Positions 24,470 to 36,650 of a DNA stretch of 64,000 nucleotides are shown here, one piece after another. Position numbers and translations under genes: made by a program. Each line of letters opens with the position of its first letter. Positions within the stretch are counted from its first letter, which is position 1. Below the pieces are notes generated by a model. That model made no database searches. It worked only from the letters and a program-made list of their open reading frames with translations, and was not told where the DNA came from. Origin of the DNA: Datisca glomerata (lineage: Eukaryota; Streptophyta; Magnoliopsida; Cucurbitales; Datiscaceae); the NCBI GenBank assembly GCA_003255025.1, contig QANY01000091.1, positions 560,215-624,214 of the forward strand. Reading direction: 5' to 3'.

Positions 24470-25594
24470 CAATTAATTAATTTTTAACTAATTAATCACA
24501 CATAATTATCTCATAATTATATACTTGCCTTAGAATAAAAATTTCATAGCAAGAAAGTCATTTTCTCATGTCCTGAAATATTCACATCCTAGACTGTATA
24601 GTACAAAGTTGACTTGGGGACCATGGACCTATAATCCTAAGCTCCAATAGACCATATTATTAATTAAACTTTTTAATTAAATAATCTTATTTATTAATTT
24701 CATTATTACTCCACTATAAATATGGAATTGCTCTCTTAGAGATTACATATTATATTTACAGAGTACACTCATGTAGTCCAATGATATAATAATTTCACAT
24801 AGTTATGTTCTCCAATTATTGGTTCGTAATTTAGAACTGATCAAAATTATCGTTTTATCCTTCTAATTACCTCTTGATCCTTAAGTACCATAAATCCACT
24901 AGTGAATAGTTAATTTATAATCTTATTATAAATTTGAGCTCAATAACCATTCAATTCCAAAATTAATACTTAAGGGAACCAATATATGATCTGTTAGAAA
25001 AACTTGGATTATAAATCTTATATGATCATGTTCTTAACCATCTATATCACTGAATGTCCAAAATAAAAGTCACTAACCTATTTTCCAAACAACCTTAACG
25101 AGTGAATCAAAAGATCCACTAAACATGCATAAGAGTTCCTGACTACTTAAGATTCAGCTTGATCTACATATGATCATCGAATTGATGTGTATTAAATCTT
25201 TATGATAAACGACATGTTGATAAATATATTAATTCACATCGTTACAGCATATATAATCTCATTATATAAAGCACTTTCACTAAAATGTCTATCCAAATGA
25301 ATGATTCGAATCTAGATCACATGCATTCATAATGGTTAGTGAACTGTACTAGCAACCATTTGTTAAAGATTTCACACTTTAATATGTTGCTAACAATTTT
25401 ATTTATTATCTATGATCTTAATTCTCTTGTACTAATACAAGATCATAGTCTCATTAATGAATATATAATTTTTAGATATTTATATAAATTATTCAACAAT
25501 AATTTAAAAGAATAATGATAAGAAAAATGTAATTCTTATTAAAGTTCATATCAAAATGCCAATACACATAGTTTGAGGGTGTAACCCCCCAACA
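23710..25594 (-). repeat. 5' LTR of the large copia element (1.89 kb)
   Basis: It aligns with 9781-11873 and has the same TGTT and AACA ends. It is about 200 bp shorter, partly through loss of the hairpin segment. It carries a (TA)n run near 24440-24467. Confidence 0.88.
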
Positions 25595-25599
25595 CCATA

Positions 25600-26295
25600 C
25601 TGGAAGTCAACCCAAATTGCTTCTGGGTTTAGAGGTATCTTGAGTTTTAAGCCCTGAGACAGTGGAAAATCAATATTGAGACATACCCTAGTTCGAAGAC
25701 ACCTTCTCCAGCATACACCATCAGGTCCTTCATCTATATCAATAAATTTACCGATTCAATCTCCTATTCGGCGAGTAGGGTTCTCCTCCATGTGGTGCAC
25801 TCCCGCTTCTTCATACCCGGAATAAGTTTGAGCAAGCTGAAGCTCCTGTTCAAGGGAAGGGTTCCAAACCAGCCTTTACCCATCTCCTTCGTCGTGCATA
25901 GAATAGGGAGATCAAACTTGCACCCAAAAACTCACTTCATTTAGGACTACTTCAGATGGTTGTATATACCCGTTTATTTCCCCCAACAAAATAAGAGTCT
26001 TATCAAAACACCATGGATCATTTCTCACAACCCTAATTTTATCAACTGGATGGCTGAAAATGGCTAAGAACATGTTCTGGCCAATCTCCTTAACACTTAC
26101 ATTCTTTGTCGTATTCCATATCTTCAGTATCGCATTATAAAAAGCATTTTTGTTCACTGTTTTTTGCGTCAAGATCTTAATTACCAGACACATAGAGGGG
26201 TCTATCACTTCCCCCACAGAATCATCAATCTCCAACACTGTTTCCTCCATCTCTGTTAGAGATAGGGATTGCCACTGTTTTGAGATATTCTCCAT
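25600..26295 (-). pseudogene. LINE ORF1 N-terminal part (DUF4283)
   Basis: I start at the ATG at 26293-26295 (MENISKQWQSLSLTEMEE), the usual plant LINE ORF1 opening; the longer frame to 26394 adds an untypical N-terminus. DUF4283 motifs follow: NVSVKEIGQNMFLAIFSHP and RVVRNDPWCFDKTLILL. After a stop near 25912 the remaining frames still encode GVCWRRCLRTRV and NPEAIWVDFQYG. The sequence stops at the copia LTR just before the expected zinc knuckle. The ORF1 product normally binds nucleic acid. Confidence 0.85.
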
Positions 26296-26470
26296 TACTA
26301 ATGGGACAGAAAGAAAAGAAGCCACTAGGCTAAAGAATCTCACCGAAGGCAGAGGTAAGTACTCATAGATGAGAGAGAGAGAGAGAACTCTCATGTAGAG
26401 AGAAGACTAAAGCGCCAGTGTTGAGAATGTTAACCTGTGAGAGAGAACTTTGTTTCTGCATAGAATCTGT

Positions 26471-28480
26471 TAGTTTTGGAGCATTTCACCCATTATAAAT
26501 ATGTTTTACCTATAACAATCATTTAATACAAATCCCTCAAGAAAATTTTAAGTTAGTGATCACAAATTGAAAATTGAAAAGTTATCAGTTACATACTCGA
26601 TTTATCAATAAATACACTAAACTAACGCATTTTTGTGCAAATGGGGCTCAATTGCAGACTTTAGAAGTGCAATGACGAAACGCTGTCTAATAAAAACATG
26701 CAAACGATATCTATTACAAAACAGTTAAAAATATTGTGGATGTTTTTTTTTTCAAATATTGAAATTAAAAAACAATGGGGTTGTATGAGTGCATGGTTGA
26801 TACAACAAGAATAATATCACTTACAAACATAATATGAGTATGGGTTTGATTGCGGAAAGAAACGATGCCAAAACATAATATATAACAAAATTCATTTAAG
26901 TGTTTATTATGATGTTGTCTAAAATTTAAGTACATGATAAATATAAAACCATATAATTAAATAAACACTTCGTTTGATTTCTAGAAACGTGTTAAAAATA
27001 AGTTCATACAATATCAGTCTTTACATTTTCTTTATTTACTTCACTAATCCTCAATATACTTGAGACATTATATACATATTTAGAAATGTGTTTGATTGGG
27101 TACAAGTTACTCTCATATTACAAATCGTCAATAAACAAAGAAAATCCTCTACTTCAACTATAATTGCTTAATTTATATATTTTTCAAAAAGTAGGACAAA
27201 TTACTTAGTTATTCTTGAAATTAAAATTTCAAGTAATGTTGATTCATCATCAAACTATGAGATAGATTTAGCTTACAAAACTAATATTTAAATCATTATA
27301 TAAAAGAGACTTAAATCAAATTGCAATTTTATAGATAAAACTTTTAATGACATAATCATATAATATTGTAAAGGTACAATATTCCATTCTTTCCATATGT
27401 TTTTACTGAATTAGATACATAATATTACAAGGTTTTAAGCTTTTTCATCTAAAATTGAATACGAATTTTACATTTTTTTTGTTTTTATAAAGTACTAGTC
27501 ATACTTAGAAATTTTCTTCTTTTAATTGGATATTTACAACTTTACTTAATATTTTCTATGATTTGAATTGTATGAATTAATATTTGGGAACAGCAACATG
27601 AAAGTTATATATCATAAGTTACTTTTGCATATTTATTATACTACATTCAACTAAAGAGTAGAAAAAATGAACAACTATTTATATGATGACAAAAAAATAA
27701 AGAGTAGAACAAACAATATCTTGACATATTTTAAGTTATATTTATAAACATTGAGATACAGTAAATTTCAATCAAGATAACTCATTTTATTGATGATAAC
27801 TTTTCAATATCTGATAGCAAATAAAAATTTAACGCGTGTAGAGTATATGATTATTCACTAGAATATATAAATAGAGTTAGAGGGGAATAGATTTTTTCGG
27901 ATATTTTTGTCCAACCAATATATATCTTTCTAATTTACCCTAATAACATTAAAAATAGTAATTATTTTTTCAAAATTATACAGTTGTGATTTCACAATTT
28001 CATTCATACTATTTCAGTTTTACTTTAGCATTTCATTTGGATGGTTTGCCAAACAAAGTTATATATAATTCCATATTAACCATACAACATTGAAGAATAA
28101 TATCTAGTTCGTTGAACCATACAGAATGTGACAAAAATTTAGCGCCCCGCATGGGATGGAACGAAAGGGTAAAAATAAAAAATATACATCTTGTAGTGAA
28201 TTTGATTACACATAGATTCATATTAACATAAAAGGCATCGTTTTGCTTGAGCATAGCAAAACAACGTCGTGTGGAGGAGGCCTAGTGAGGTCCATTCACA
28301 GTAGAAACCCGAACGCATGTATTTCAACTAAATAAAGTTATGACTTGACTACTAATTATAATTTTAGTTCAACGAGAAGCGTTTGATCATACAATTGAAA
28401 TCAGAGACTGTTGGTAGGTGGATCAACATCCTGACATGTGACGAAGGCTTAGTAGGGCCGAGCCAACTTTTTGAAAACCC
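26471..28480. other. AT-rich intergenic region, nothing recognised
   Basis: Very AT-rich sequence with short ORFs only. The 73-codon frame at 28033-28254 (minus) has no recognisable motif and I do not support it as a gene. No terminal repeats or RNA genes were seen. Confidence 0.55.
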
Positions 28481-28629
28481 CTAGTAAAACGAGTATTAGA
28501 ATAAATTATCTTTTAAGCCTTTTCATTCTTCCTCACAGTCACAATATGATTGCAGTATATATTTATAATGCAAGACCAAATCAGTAAAAGACCAGCCTAA
28601 ATAATTTATTCTAATACTCGTTTTACTAG
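28481..28629. mobile_element. 149-bp MITE-like hairpin with perfect 29-bp inverted repeats
   Basis: 28481-28509 and 28601-28629 are exact reverse complements over 29 bp (arm starts CTAGTAAAACGAG). They enclose 91 bp with no coding potential. No unambiguous target duplication was found, so the superfamily is unknown. Confidence 0.65.
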
Positions 28630-30996
28630 CTCAATCAAATTGTAAAAATAGTCGGAAAACTCGTTCTTTTGACAAAAATGGTTAAAAATGACAAAAGTAA
28701 ATAACTTATTTAAAAAATTATTTATGTAAACAAATAGTTTACATTATTCCAGTCATTTTGTAAAAAGAAAGTTTTCCGGTCATTTTTACTATCTCAACTA
28801 GAAAGTTAATCATTTTATAATTCTACAAAAAAAAACCTAGCTCAAATCAGTTGAAAAAAAGGCCGAATCAGCCTCAAAAGTAGCATATCATGACTATTTG
28901 TCCGTGGCTCACATTTTTCTTTCTTCTCGCGAAATGGAAAGGGACAAGAAAGTCTTGTCCCCTTTAATCGAGACAGGATAAAAAATCAAATACAGTCCTG
29001 AACCTTTCCATATTGTGAGGGATTGTTTCCATGGCAAAATTCTAAATGTTACGGTGATTCGAAATAAAACACTCCAGCTCAAAAACCACATAAATGTAAG
29101 AGTGGAGTACGAAGACGACGTTTCAACATTGTAAAATGTGAAAGTAAAGAACAAAAAACAGTAAGAGGAATTACGAGTAGTACAAGTCATTCCTACTATT
29201 ATCATTTTCTCCATTCGAATGCCCGCAAACAATAGAAATAGTCTGTCATAATTTCTTTAATTTTGCTTAGAAATTCCCGACTTCCAAACAGATATGATAA
29301 GTTCATGAGAAAAACACAACTTAATTAGTTGCATGTTCTAATCTCATCAATTTTGTTAGGTAATAATTAACATTATTGGGTTGGTCCATCCACTAGTTCC
29401 CAACTTGACACTCTTTCGGCCTAAAATAGTTAGAATCAACCTAACTTGCAATTAAGAAAATACTTCCATCATCAAGTTTTAGTTACCATCTCATTAATCA
29501 TATCATCTCCATTAGTAGAGAAGTACCATTTTCCCCGCATCAAGATGATTAATTAACATATATTATCTTATAGAAAACACATGATTAAAGAAAAAAATGA
29601 CAAATATGATTGCCACGACATAAGTAGTTAAAAACGATGTCTAGTCTGATTGGTTATTACTTGAGGCACACAAAAGCATTTAGAGATAGTTTCATATATG
29701 TCTTTTGTTTAGGTTTAGAAATAAATGCCATTGGCGTTTGTGAGGCCACAAGTGTCTATTTAATTAGGACAAAAAATCAAGACCGGAAGCTATATGTATA
29801 CTAAATATTGTGCCTCGCATTAATTAATGAAACAATTGCATTCATATATCATCATGCCAATTATTATCCATTGATCGATGGAAACATATATTCTATCATG
29901 TTTTGTTAAAGATGAAAATTGTTGTCTAATCTTGTGCGTTTAATTGTTTTTTATTCCACATCACTCGAAACGAGCAGTTATATTTATCTAAATGAATAAA
30001 AATTATAAATATGGGTCATACTTGAACATGAGAGAATCTATATCTTGATCTAAGTTATCCCAAACAATGTTTGTTAGAGAAAAGAAGGTAAATAGTGGAA
30101 TTCAATATAACATGCTCATAAATTAGCAAGTTGCCTCATTAAACAATATTTACAACATTATTAATATATCCAATAATGGACACCAAATAAATAGATCAAA
30201 TATTGTTAGCAATGAAAACATCCAGAGTTGATGATGCAATTAGTGTAAGATCATATGTACACACATGTATCATCTCATTTTAAAATTGACATGAAACATG
30301 TAGTACGTTATTTCGCATTGTGATGCTAATTATAATTTTTCGGTTTGATCGATCCAGCCAACAAGTTTCTCAATTAGACTAAAATTAAATTTAAGAAAAA
30401 AAGAATTAATGGGTATTTTTCTCCTCGTTTGGTTGTGGTTAATATAAAATTCATGATTGTAAAGAACATAGCTAATTAGTTGAGCTTTTGGATGTGATAA
30501 TTGTTATTTTATTTCTATTTATCTTCTCACTAGATATTATTTTGAATTTATTTACCCAGAAAAAAATGAAGGGGAGCTCAGTCGTTGTAGCAAAAAAACA
30601 AAATGATAAATATTCTGTTAAGGAATTCATTATGATACAAATAAGTACCCACGTCATGAGAAAACAATAAGTGCATTTGTTTTCGATTTTTCGCGTGGTG
30701 AAATTCATGGTAAATTTATTTTTTAACACTTCTTATGTTTGTTATAAATATTTTCATTTGTCATGATAAAATTTTTTAACCTGATAAAATAACAATCTAA
30801 TCTTACTTTCCTTACCACTTTCTCATAAAAATCCATTTTACCAAATAATTTTCCCATTTTATAACACATTTTATTTTTCAAAATAACTTACTTTCTCAAA
30901 TCTTCATAAAAATATCATTATTTGTTTCAATTATTCCTACTTGATTTTGATATTTTATTTTCTTCAAGACAAAATCCTCACAAAAGTGTCGTATGC
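28630..30996. other. AT-rich intergenic region, nothing recognised
   Basis: No supportable gene. The 107-codon frame 28909-29232 (minus) and the frames near 30470-30730 lack motifs, codon bias or family resemblance. Confidence 0.55.
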
Positions 30997-31004
30997 ATTA
31001 TTAA

Positions 31005-31380
31005 TAGGGGTGTGCAACCGTCCCGAAAAACCAATCATGTCCTGAAAAACCGTCCCGAACCGAGCGGGACGGGACGAGACACATGACAATTTTTTCCCGA
31101 CATGTCTCGCCTCATCCCGATTTTTCATAAATAGCCCAACAATTATATTTTTTAAAAATTTGACCGTTAATTTTTTAATTTAATTTTTAACTTTTTAATC
31201 TTTTGAACTTTAAACCAATTTTAATTTTTAACCTTTAAATTCTTTATCCAAAATACCCTCCCGTCCCGTCCTGCTCGGGATTTCCCCTCAACACGGGATG
31301 AGACGAAACTTAAAAAAAATTGTCCCGTCCCGATCGAGACGGGACAAAAAGGCTCAAAAAATATCCCGTGCACACTCCTA
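31005..31380. mobile_element. 376-bp hAT-type MITE with 8-bp target duplication
   Basis: The ends are TAGGGGTGTGCA and the complement of TAGGAGTGTGCA (11 of 12 matching). The direct repeats ATTATTAA at 30997-31004 and 31381-31388 form a perfect 8-bp target duplication, as made by hAT transposases. Subterminal GGGACGGGAC and GTCCCGTCCC motifs recur in both orientations and could pair. It has no coding capacity. Confidence 0.92.
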
Positions 31381-31388
31381 ATTATTAA

Positions 31389-32930
31389 ATATTTTTATGT
31401 GTTAATATAAATGACGGTTATTAATATTAGATTTATTTTTATATATAAAAGAGGTAAATTATATGATAATTAATTTACAATATCAGAGAAAATTTAATCA
31501 AACACGGCATGTGTTATTAAGACTTTTTGGTAGTTGCAAATAGAGAATCTGTATACAATTTTTATTTTAAATAATTTATCATTGAATTTATTTGTACGGT
31601 GTAAGTAAAAAATTATTTTAGTTTTTGATATAGTAAGAGAAAAATAGTTTATTTAGTTTTATTGATAGATTAATAAAATAATTAATTAATTAATGAGTAA
31701 AAAATAATATATATTATATCTAAAAGACATAGTTTGTATTAGAATCTATAAATAATCATTGACAATAAATTAAAAGTTGATAAAAAAGAAACTATAATTA
31801 ATAAATAATTTTATTACTTTCATATATTTATAAAACTTTCCCAACAACTTTATCAAACTTCCCCACACAACTTTACCCAAGTATCCTACATTAAAATAAG
31901 GGAATCATACTTTCCAATAACTTTTTTTACTTGATTATGTATTACCAAATATGGTAATCTTAATATATTGTCATCTAATTTTACCACTTAAACTTTCCCA
32001 GCAACTTAACTTTTCCAGCATTCTTACTTAACCAGTATCAAACGGCTCCTAAGGGAATCTTTAACAACTTTATACATAGACAAACGAATTTAGTGATAAA
32101 TATTAATTGTTTTAGTAATTTAGAACACAACGCTTGGGTTGAGGTATCTCTTGTCAAGTATATGGTGTCCAGTGGTTAGTATGCAAGAAAGTTTTAACTC
32201 ATGAGTTAGATTTAAGGCTAAGAAGGCATATTACTATCCAATATTAGTATTAGAGTCAAGTTAGGCAACAACTCTATGCTCAATCTGGATAAAGTGGATT
32301 GATGATTATCTGATTGTTGACCCAATATGTGATGAGTGAGATTGTTGATAGTGTTAGCCAACATGTCTGAGTCAAAATCGAGTAGAATGAGTTAATGATT
32401 ATCTGGCCCAAATTTTGATGTCTGACGAAGAAGATTATTAGAGTGATCCTACATCGATTGTGGAAGAGGTTGATGGTTAATTTATAATCATAAAAGAAAC
32501 CCTCACCTCATAAACTATCTATTGGGGTAAAAAATGTCTAATACACCAAAAAATCTTACCATCAATAATGGTATAATCTGAAAATTTTCATAGGACTTAT
32601 CTTAAAGGGAAACTCGTCAACACCTAAATGAGATGGGCTTAGAAGTACAACCCTAACCTCCGAGTAGTGGTTATGAGTGAAAGCTATCTTCTTTACTTTT
32701 GGGTATCGTGTTTCTACCCCCACTATAGCTTACATGAGTTGTTGTACCTTCTCCTCATCTTCTCGTATCAAGGTTGAGCTCATAATGGTTTCTGAGATGA
32801 CTAGGTATAACAAGAGCGTCTTTTGTAACACTACTTTCGATAGTAACGAAGCTTCCATGTACTCCTAGAAGAGTTTTTTCTTACTCCTAGGACCAATCAA
32901 ATGTTAAGTTCTTCTATAACACATTGAAGA
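31389..32930. other. AT-rich region with possible old repeat debris
   Basis: No supportable gene. 32160-32600 has the look of decayed retroelement non-coding sequence (CTACATCGATTGTGGAAGAGG). CAAACGGCTCC near 32040 resembles common plant MITE ends, but no matching partner was found. Confidence 0.4.
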
Positions 32931-32939
32931 AAGGAAAAA

Positions 32940-34114
32940 CTTGTCTCTTGTCTTATACATAAATTTTTTTAGAGTGGGTACTCCCGATAATACATTGCAC
33001 GCCCTTTTGATTAATCATGAATCCCATGAATTTGCTCGAGCTAAACGCGAATGCGCATTTAGCATGATGTTTCATCTTACAATTCCTTGAGGTCATGAAA
33101 GTCTCTTCATGTCAGTGATGTTGTCACCAACCCTCTTGCTTATGACTAACATGTAATCAGCGTAAACTTTCATGTTCTGTGAGATATTCTCTACAAAAAT
33201 CTTATTGACCTACCTATGGTAAGTAACCCCATCATTTTTAAGCATGATGGGCATCACAGTGTCGTAGTATGTTCCCCTATTGGTCATAAAATAGGCTTTC
33301 ACCTATTAAGGCCCGTACATGAGGATTTGTTTACATACTTAGTATGCGTTCATAAAGCTGAGTAGATTATGCCCGACTATTCCATTGACTAGCTAATCTA
33401 TTATTGGTAAGGAAAAGTTGTCTTAGGGCATGCATTGTTCAAGTTTGTGAAATCAACGCCCGCCCTTAATTTCCATTACCTTTTCTGACAAGTACCATAT
33501 TTACTAGCCAGTTTAGGTACTTTACTTCTATGATGAATAATACTTTTAGCAATTTTCCACTTCAATATTGATAGCGTCATCATGATCCTAATTAAAACTC
33601 ATTCTCTTTTGCCTCATAGGTATAAAATTCAGTTCCTCCTATTTTAGCGTTTGCTTTCTATTGAGCAGCAATCTAATTTGTATTATTTTGCTGAATAGAT
33701 CCTCTTTCAACATAATTGATTATAGAGTTTCTACATGTTCTCCTCTTAATTATTCCCCTCGAGCTAAATCAATAGAGGTGATGCATATGCCTACCTTTTA
33801 TTTCCCTTTTAGTGTTATAGAATAACACTCCCTAGAGGTTTTTTGGTCCCCATTCACCGTCCATATTTGAGCTTGAGTTGAGAAGTTTATCGCTAATTGG
33901 TAGGTCAAGGATACAGCCTTGTGTGCGTGATTGGTAGGTCAATGATATAGCCTTGAGTGCGCGGATGGTAGGTCTGCCCAAAATAACATTGTAGATAACA
34001 CTGCATTCTGCCACCATAAATCAGTTAATAAGGCAGCGTGTCATGGAGGTTCTCTTACAGCAACCGCTAGTTCAATCATTCCTTATAGCACAACCTGGTG
34101 TCCCCAAATCATAA
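32940..34114 (-). pseudogene. Ty3/gypsy pol remnant (protease and reverse transcriptase)
   Basis: On the minus strand the protease end (33832-34017: YNVILGRPTIRALKAIS) precedes RT motifs GVDFTNLNNACPK (about 33440-33480), GHNLLSFMNAY, YYDTVMPIMLKNDGVTYHR and KVYADYMLV (about 33150). This order and these motifs match Tat/Athila/Ogre-like gypsy elements. The RT box is YADYM instead of YVDDM, and there are many stops. A 34-bp tandem duplication (33896-33929 and 33930-33963) disrupts the protease end. The element probably continues beyond the insertion at 34115-36650. Confidence 0.75.
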
Positions 34115-34464
34115 TGATGGATCAGATGGTATTGATGGGCCTCGACGCGGTACTCGGGTCAAGTATAACAACGTACAATTACATGACTATGTAGTTAATT
34201 AGTAGTTAAATTATTAGTTGGATTGTTTGGGGAAGTTAATTAGTTTCAGCTAATTGATGAGTGATTGATGTAATCGGATGGCTTAGATGTATTATGGATC
34301 TTTCTTTAGCCTGCTATATAATGCATTACTTTGGTTCGATTATGGGTTAATGAAGGAAGTTTACGAATAGTTCTCTAATGGTCTCTTAACACTATGAGTT
34401 AAGAAACAACGTCTCCTAACACTATGAGTTGGGATATTGTAGTTCGATCGGTAGAGTTTCATCA
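34115..34464 (+). repeat. 5' LTR of the short gypsy element
   Basis: 350 bp, TGATGG...CATCA. It is followed at 34467 by TAGTATCAGAGTAGG, the plant retrotransposon primer-binding site for initiator-Met tRNA with one or two changes. Confidence 0.9.
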
Positions 34465-34880
34465 AATAGTATCAGAGTAGGCGTTGTGTCATGATGAACC
34501 GCTCGATCAACTTGAGGGGGTGATAGTTGAGATTTGAGAAAGTCTTCGCACACTCATCAATTATCAACATCGAATCAGAGAATCAATTCGGTGACTCGTT
34601 ACCCAACTCAGGATAATGTGGTAAAAAAGAAAAGCAAGAAACGCTACTATACGTCAGAATCGGAGAAATCTTCCTCTGATGGCTGATCGAGTTCTTCATC
34701 AAAGAAAATCAAGAATCCCACTAGTCTTATGTAATCTAATGAAAGTAGCAATTCTTCCAATTACGGACATTGAAAAGGGTTCAAGAAGCGATTGTTGCGG
34801 CTTAAGATAGAGTTTTCGAAGTTCTCTGGCATGGAACTGATGGTTTGGTTAGACCGAGTGTGATAATATTTTTTTATTTA

Positions 34881-35340
34881 GGAGATTTCAGGGGCAACAG
34901 AAGGTTCAGTTGGCTTTGTTCCATCTGGAAGCAGACACGAACCAGTGGTGGCAATGATACCTGAGTAATACGCAAAAGAAAGAAGTCACTTGGAAGGTGT
35001 TTGGGAAAGAACTTCTCAAAAGATTTGAACCAACCAATTTTGAGAATATTAACGAGTCTTAATCCAAGATTTGCCAAGGAGGATCATTCAATGACTATTT
35101 ACAGTAATTTGAGAGATTGTCGGACCAAGCAAAATGATGGTCAACTGAAGTATTGATGGGGATGTTCTTAGGTGGATTGAAGGAAGAAATTACTTTTAAG
35201 GTTCAGATGTTTCAACTGAAGAAGCTTTCTCAAGCAATTGATTTAGTGCGACGAGAGAATGGGAAGTTATTACGGACACGAAAGGGCGGCAATGCCAATT
35301 CCATGAAGACGCCTATGAAACCAAGTTACAAATTCCATGG
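34881..35340 (+). pseudogene. gypsy gag remnant
   Basis: Frames with stops encode VQLALFHLEADTNQWWQ and, at 35153-35300, MFLGGLKEEITFKVQMF. These are typical of the Ty3/gypsy gag (retrotrans_gag) domain. Stops at about 34964, 35060 and 35105 show it is dead. Confidence 0.75.
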
Positions 35341-35549
35341 GTTGGGGTATTGCCGAGATACAGTTCGGGTGCAAGTGTGGCGGCGAAGCCTTCGCCATCT
35401 AGTACGGTTATGCATCTTTCATTTGAAGAAATGAAGCAGAGGCGGGCTCAAGACCTTTGCTTTAATTGTGATGAAAAGTTCATTTTGGTCAAGGGCTCAA
35501 GCCATGTTGATCGATGGGATGAGTGAAGAAGAAAAAATTGATCAATAAG

Positions 35550-36210
35550 AGGTAAATATTGATCAAGAAAGTGAATGTATTGAGCAGGAGTCGGAGAACT
35601 CACTCAATGCTATTCCTGGGGTTGTCGGGAAACAGACAATGTGGATGGAAGCAAAGATTGGAAATCAGACCATTAATGTGTTGGTGGATAACGGATCGAG
35701 CCATAACTTTGTTAATGAACAAGTTGATGGGTGCTTATAGTTGGTCGTTACCCCAATCACGCCCTTTGCCATTAAAGTGGCTAGCGGAGATCATATTTGG
35801 TGTCATAGTCTGTATGATGGAATTATTATGATTATCCAAGGGTATGAGTTTTCTACTTCACTTTATTCTTTACCCATTACCGGGTTAGATGTTGGATTGG
35901 GAATTCAGTGGTTAGGGAATCTTGGACCGATTATTTCTGATTACAAGTATATAACGATGGAGTTTACGGTGCGAGTTCCTTCGAAACAAATTCAAAAAGA
36001 ATGGCCAAAAGTAGGTGGGTAGCCTACTTCAAGAATTCAAGAAAGTAATGGAGTTGAAGATCCATCTACTCAATTTCTTTCTTTTTTTCTTGGGTTTAAC
36101 TGGTTATTATCTAAAATTTACGTGTCATTATGGGATCATTGCTTGCCCACTTACTCAGTTGTTAAAGAAAGGGAGATTTATTTGGGATGAAGGTGGGGGA
36201 TTTGCCTAGA
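35550..36210 (+). pseudogene. gypsy protease and fused RT/RNase H scrap
   Basis: The protease region encodes MEAKIGNQTINVLVDNGSSHNF, where the family active site is D-S/T-G; here it is D-N-G. After a stop it continues ITGLDVGLGIQWLGNLGPI. At 36030-36200 it jumps to [16 protein letters not shown] and [15 protein letters not shown], the end of RT. The whole RT core is missing, which indicates an internal deletion. Confidence 0.8.
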
Positions 36211-36299
36211 AGACATGACTTGGGAGCCTATTTCGGTTCTACTTCAACATTTTCCAGATTTGAACATTGGGGACAAGGTTCGTTTCCGACGGGGAGTAT

Positions 36300-36650
36300 T
36301 GATGGATCAAACGGTATTGATAGGCCTCGGCACAGTACTCGGGTCAAGTATAACAACGTATGATTACATGACTATGTGATTAATTAGTAGTTAAATCATC
36401 AGTTGGGTTGTTTGGGGAAGTTAATTAGTTTCGGCTAGTTGATGATATATTGATGTAATCAGATGGCTTAGATGTATTGTGGATCTTTCTTTAGCCTGCT
36501 ATATAACGCAATACTTTGATTCGATTATGGGTTAATGAACGAAGTTTGAGAATAATTCTCTAAGAGTTCTCTTAACACCATGAGTTAAGAAATATCGTCT
36601 CCTAACATTGTGAGTAGGGAAATTGTAGTTCGATCGGAAGAGTTTCATCA
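36300..36650 (+). repeat. 3' LTR of the short gypsy element
   Basis: 351 bp matching 34115-34464. It is preceded by the purine-rich tract CGACGGGGAGTAT (about 36287-36299), in polypurine-tract position. Confidence 0.9.

Larger units (their letters stand above)
9781..25594 (-). mobile_element. 15.8-kb Ty1/copia retrotransposon with four gag-protease modules
   Basis: Two related LTRs (9781-11873 and 23710-25594) in the same orientation flank gag, protease, integrase, RT and RNase H remnants, in copia order on the minus strand. The plus-strand LTR ends are TGTT and AACA. A polypurine tract lies inside the left LTR and a degenerate initiator-Met primer site inside the right one. The length is swollen by three extra gag-protease modules and their spacers. 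All reading frames are broken. The flanking bases (TTTTT on the left, CCATA on the right) are not a target duplication, which fits a deletion or recombination after insertion into the LINE. Confidence 0.88.
7021..26470 (-). mobile_element. LINE (non-LTR retrotransposon), split by a copia element
   Basis: On the minus strand, an ORF1-type DUF4283 protein (25600-26295) lies at the right. The end of ORF1 and the ORF2 reverse transcriptase, zinc-binding region and RNase H lie at the left (7045-9732), in the order expected for one plant L1-type LINE. The 15.8-kb copia element at 9781-25594 sits between the halves. The ORF1 zinc knuckle and most of the endonuclease are missing, so sequence was lost as well as split. 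The LINE's outer ends are approximate and no target duplication was recognised. Confidence 0.75.
34115..36650 (+). mobile_element. Internally deleted Ty3/gypsy retrotransposon, 2.5 kb
   Basis: LTRs 34115-34464 and 36300-36650 share about nine bases in ten by eye and start TGATG and end CATCA. Flanks CATAA (34110-34114) and CATAT (36651-36655) fit a 5-bp target duplication with one change. The internal region has only 1.8 kb, so most of pol is deleted. It lies opposite to, and inside, the older gypsy remnant. Confidence 0.9.

Noticed and set aside
9776..25599. Target-site duplication for the large copia element
   Set aside because: Flanks TTTTT and CCATA do not match, so no duplication is claimed.
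28909..29232. 107-codon minus-strand frame
   Set aside because: No motif, no neighbouring exons, and composition equal to surrounding AT-rich DNA.
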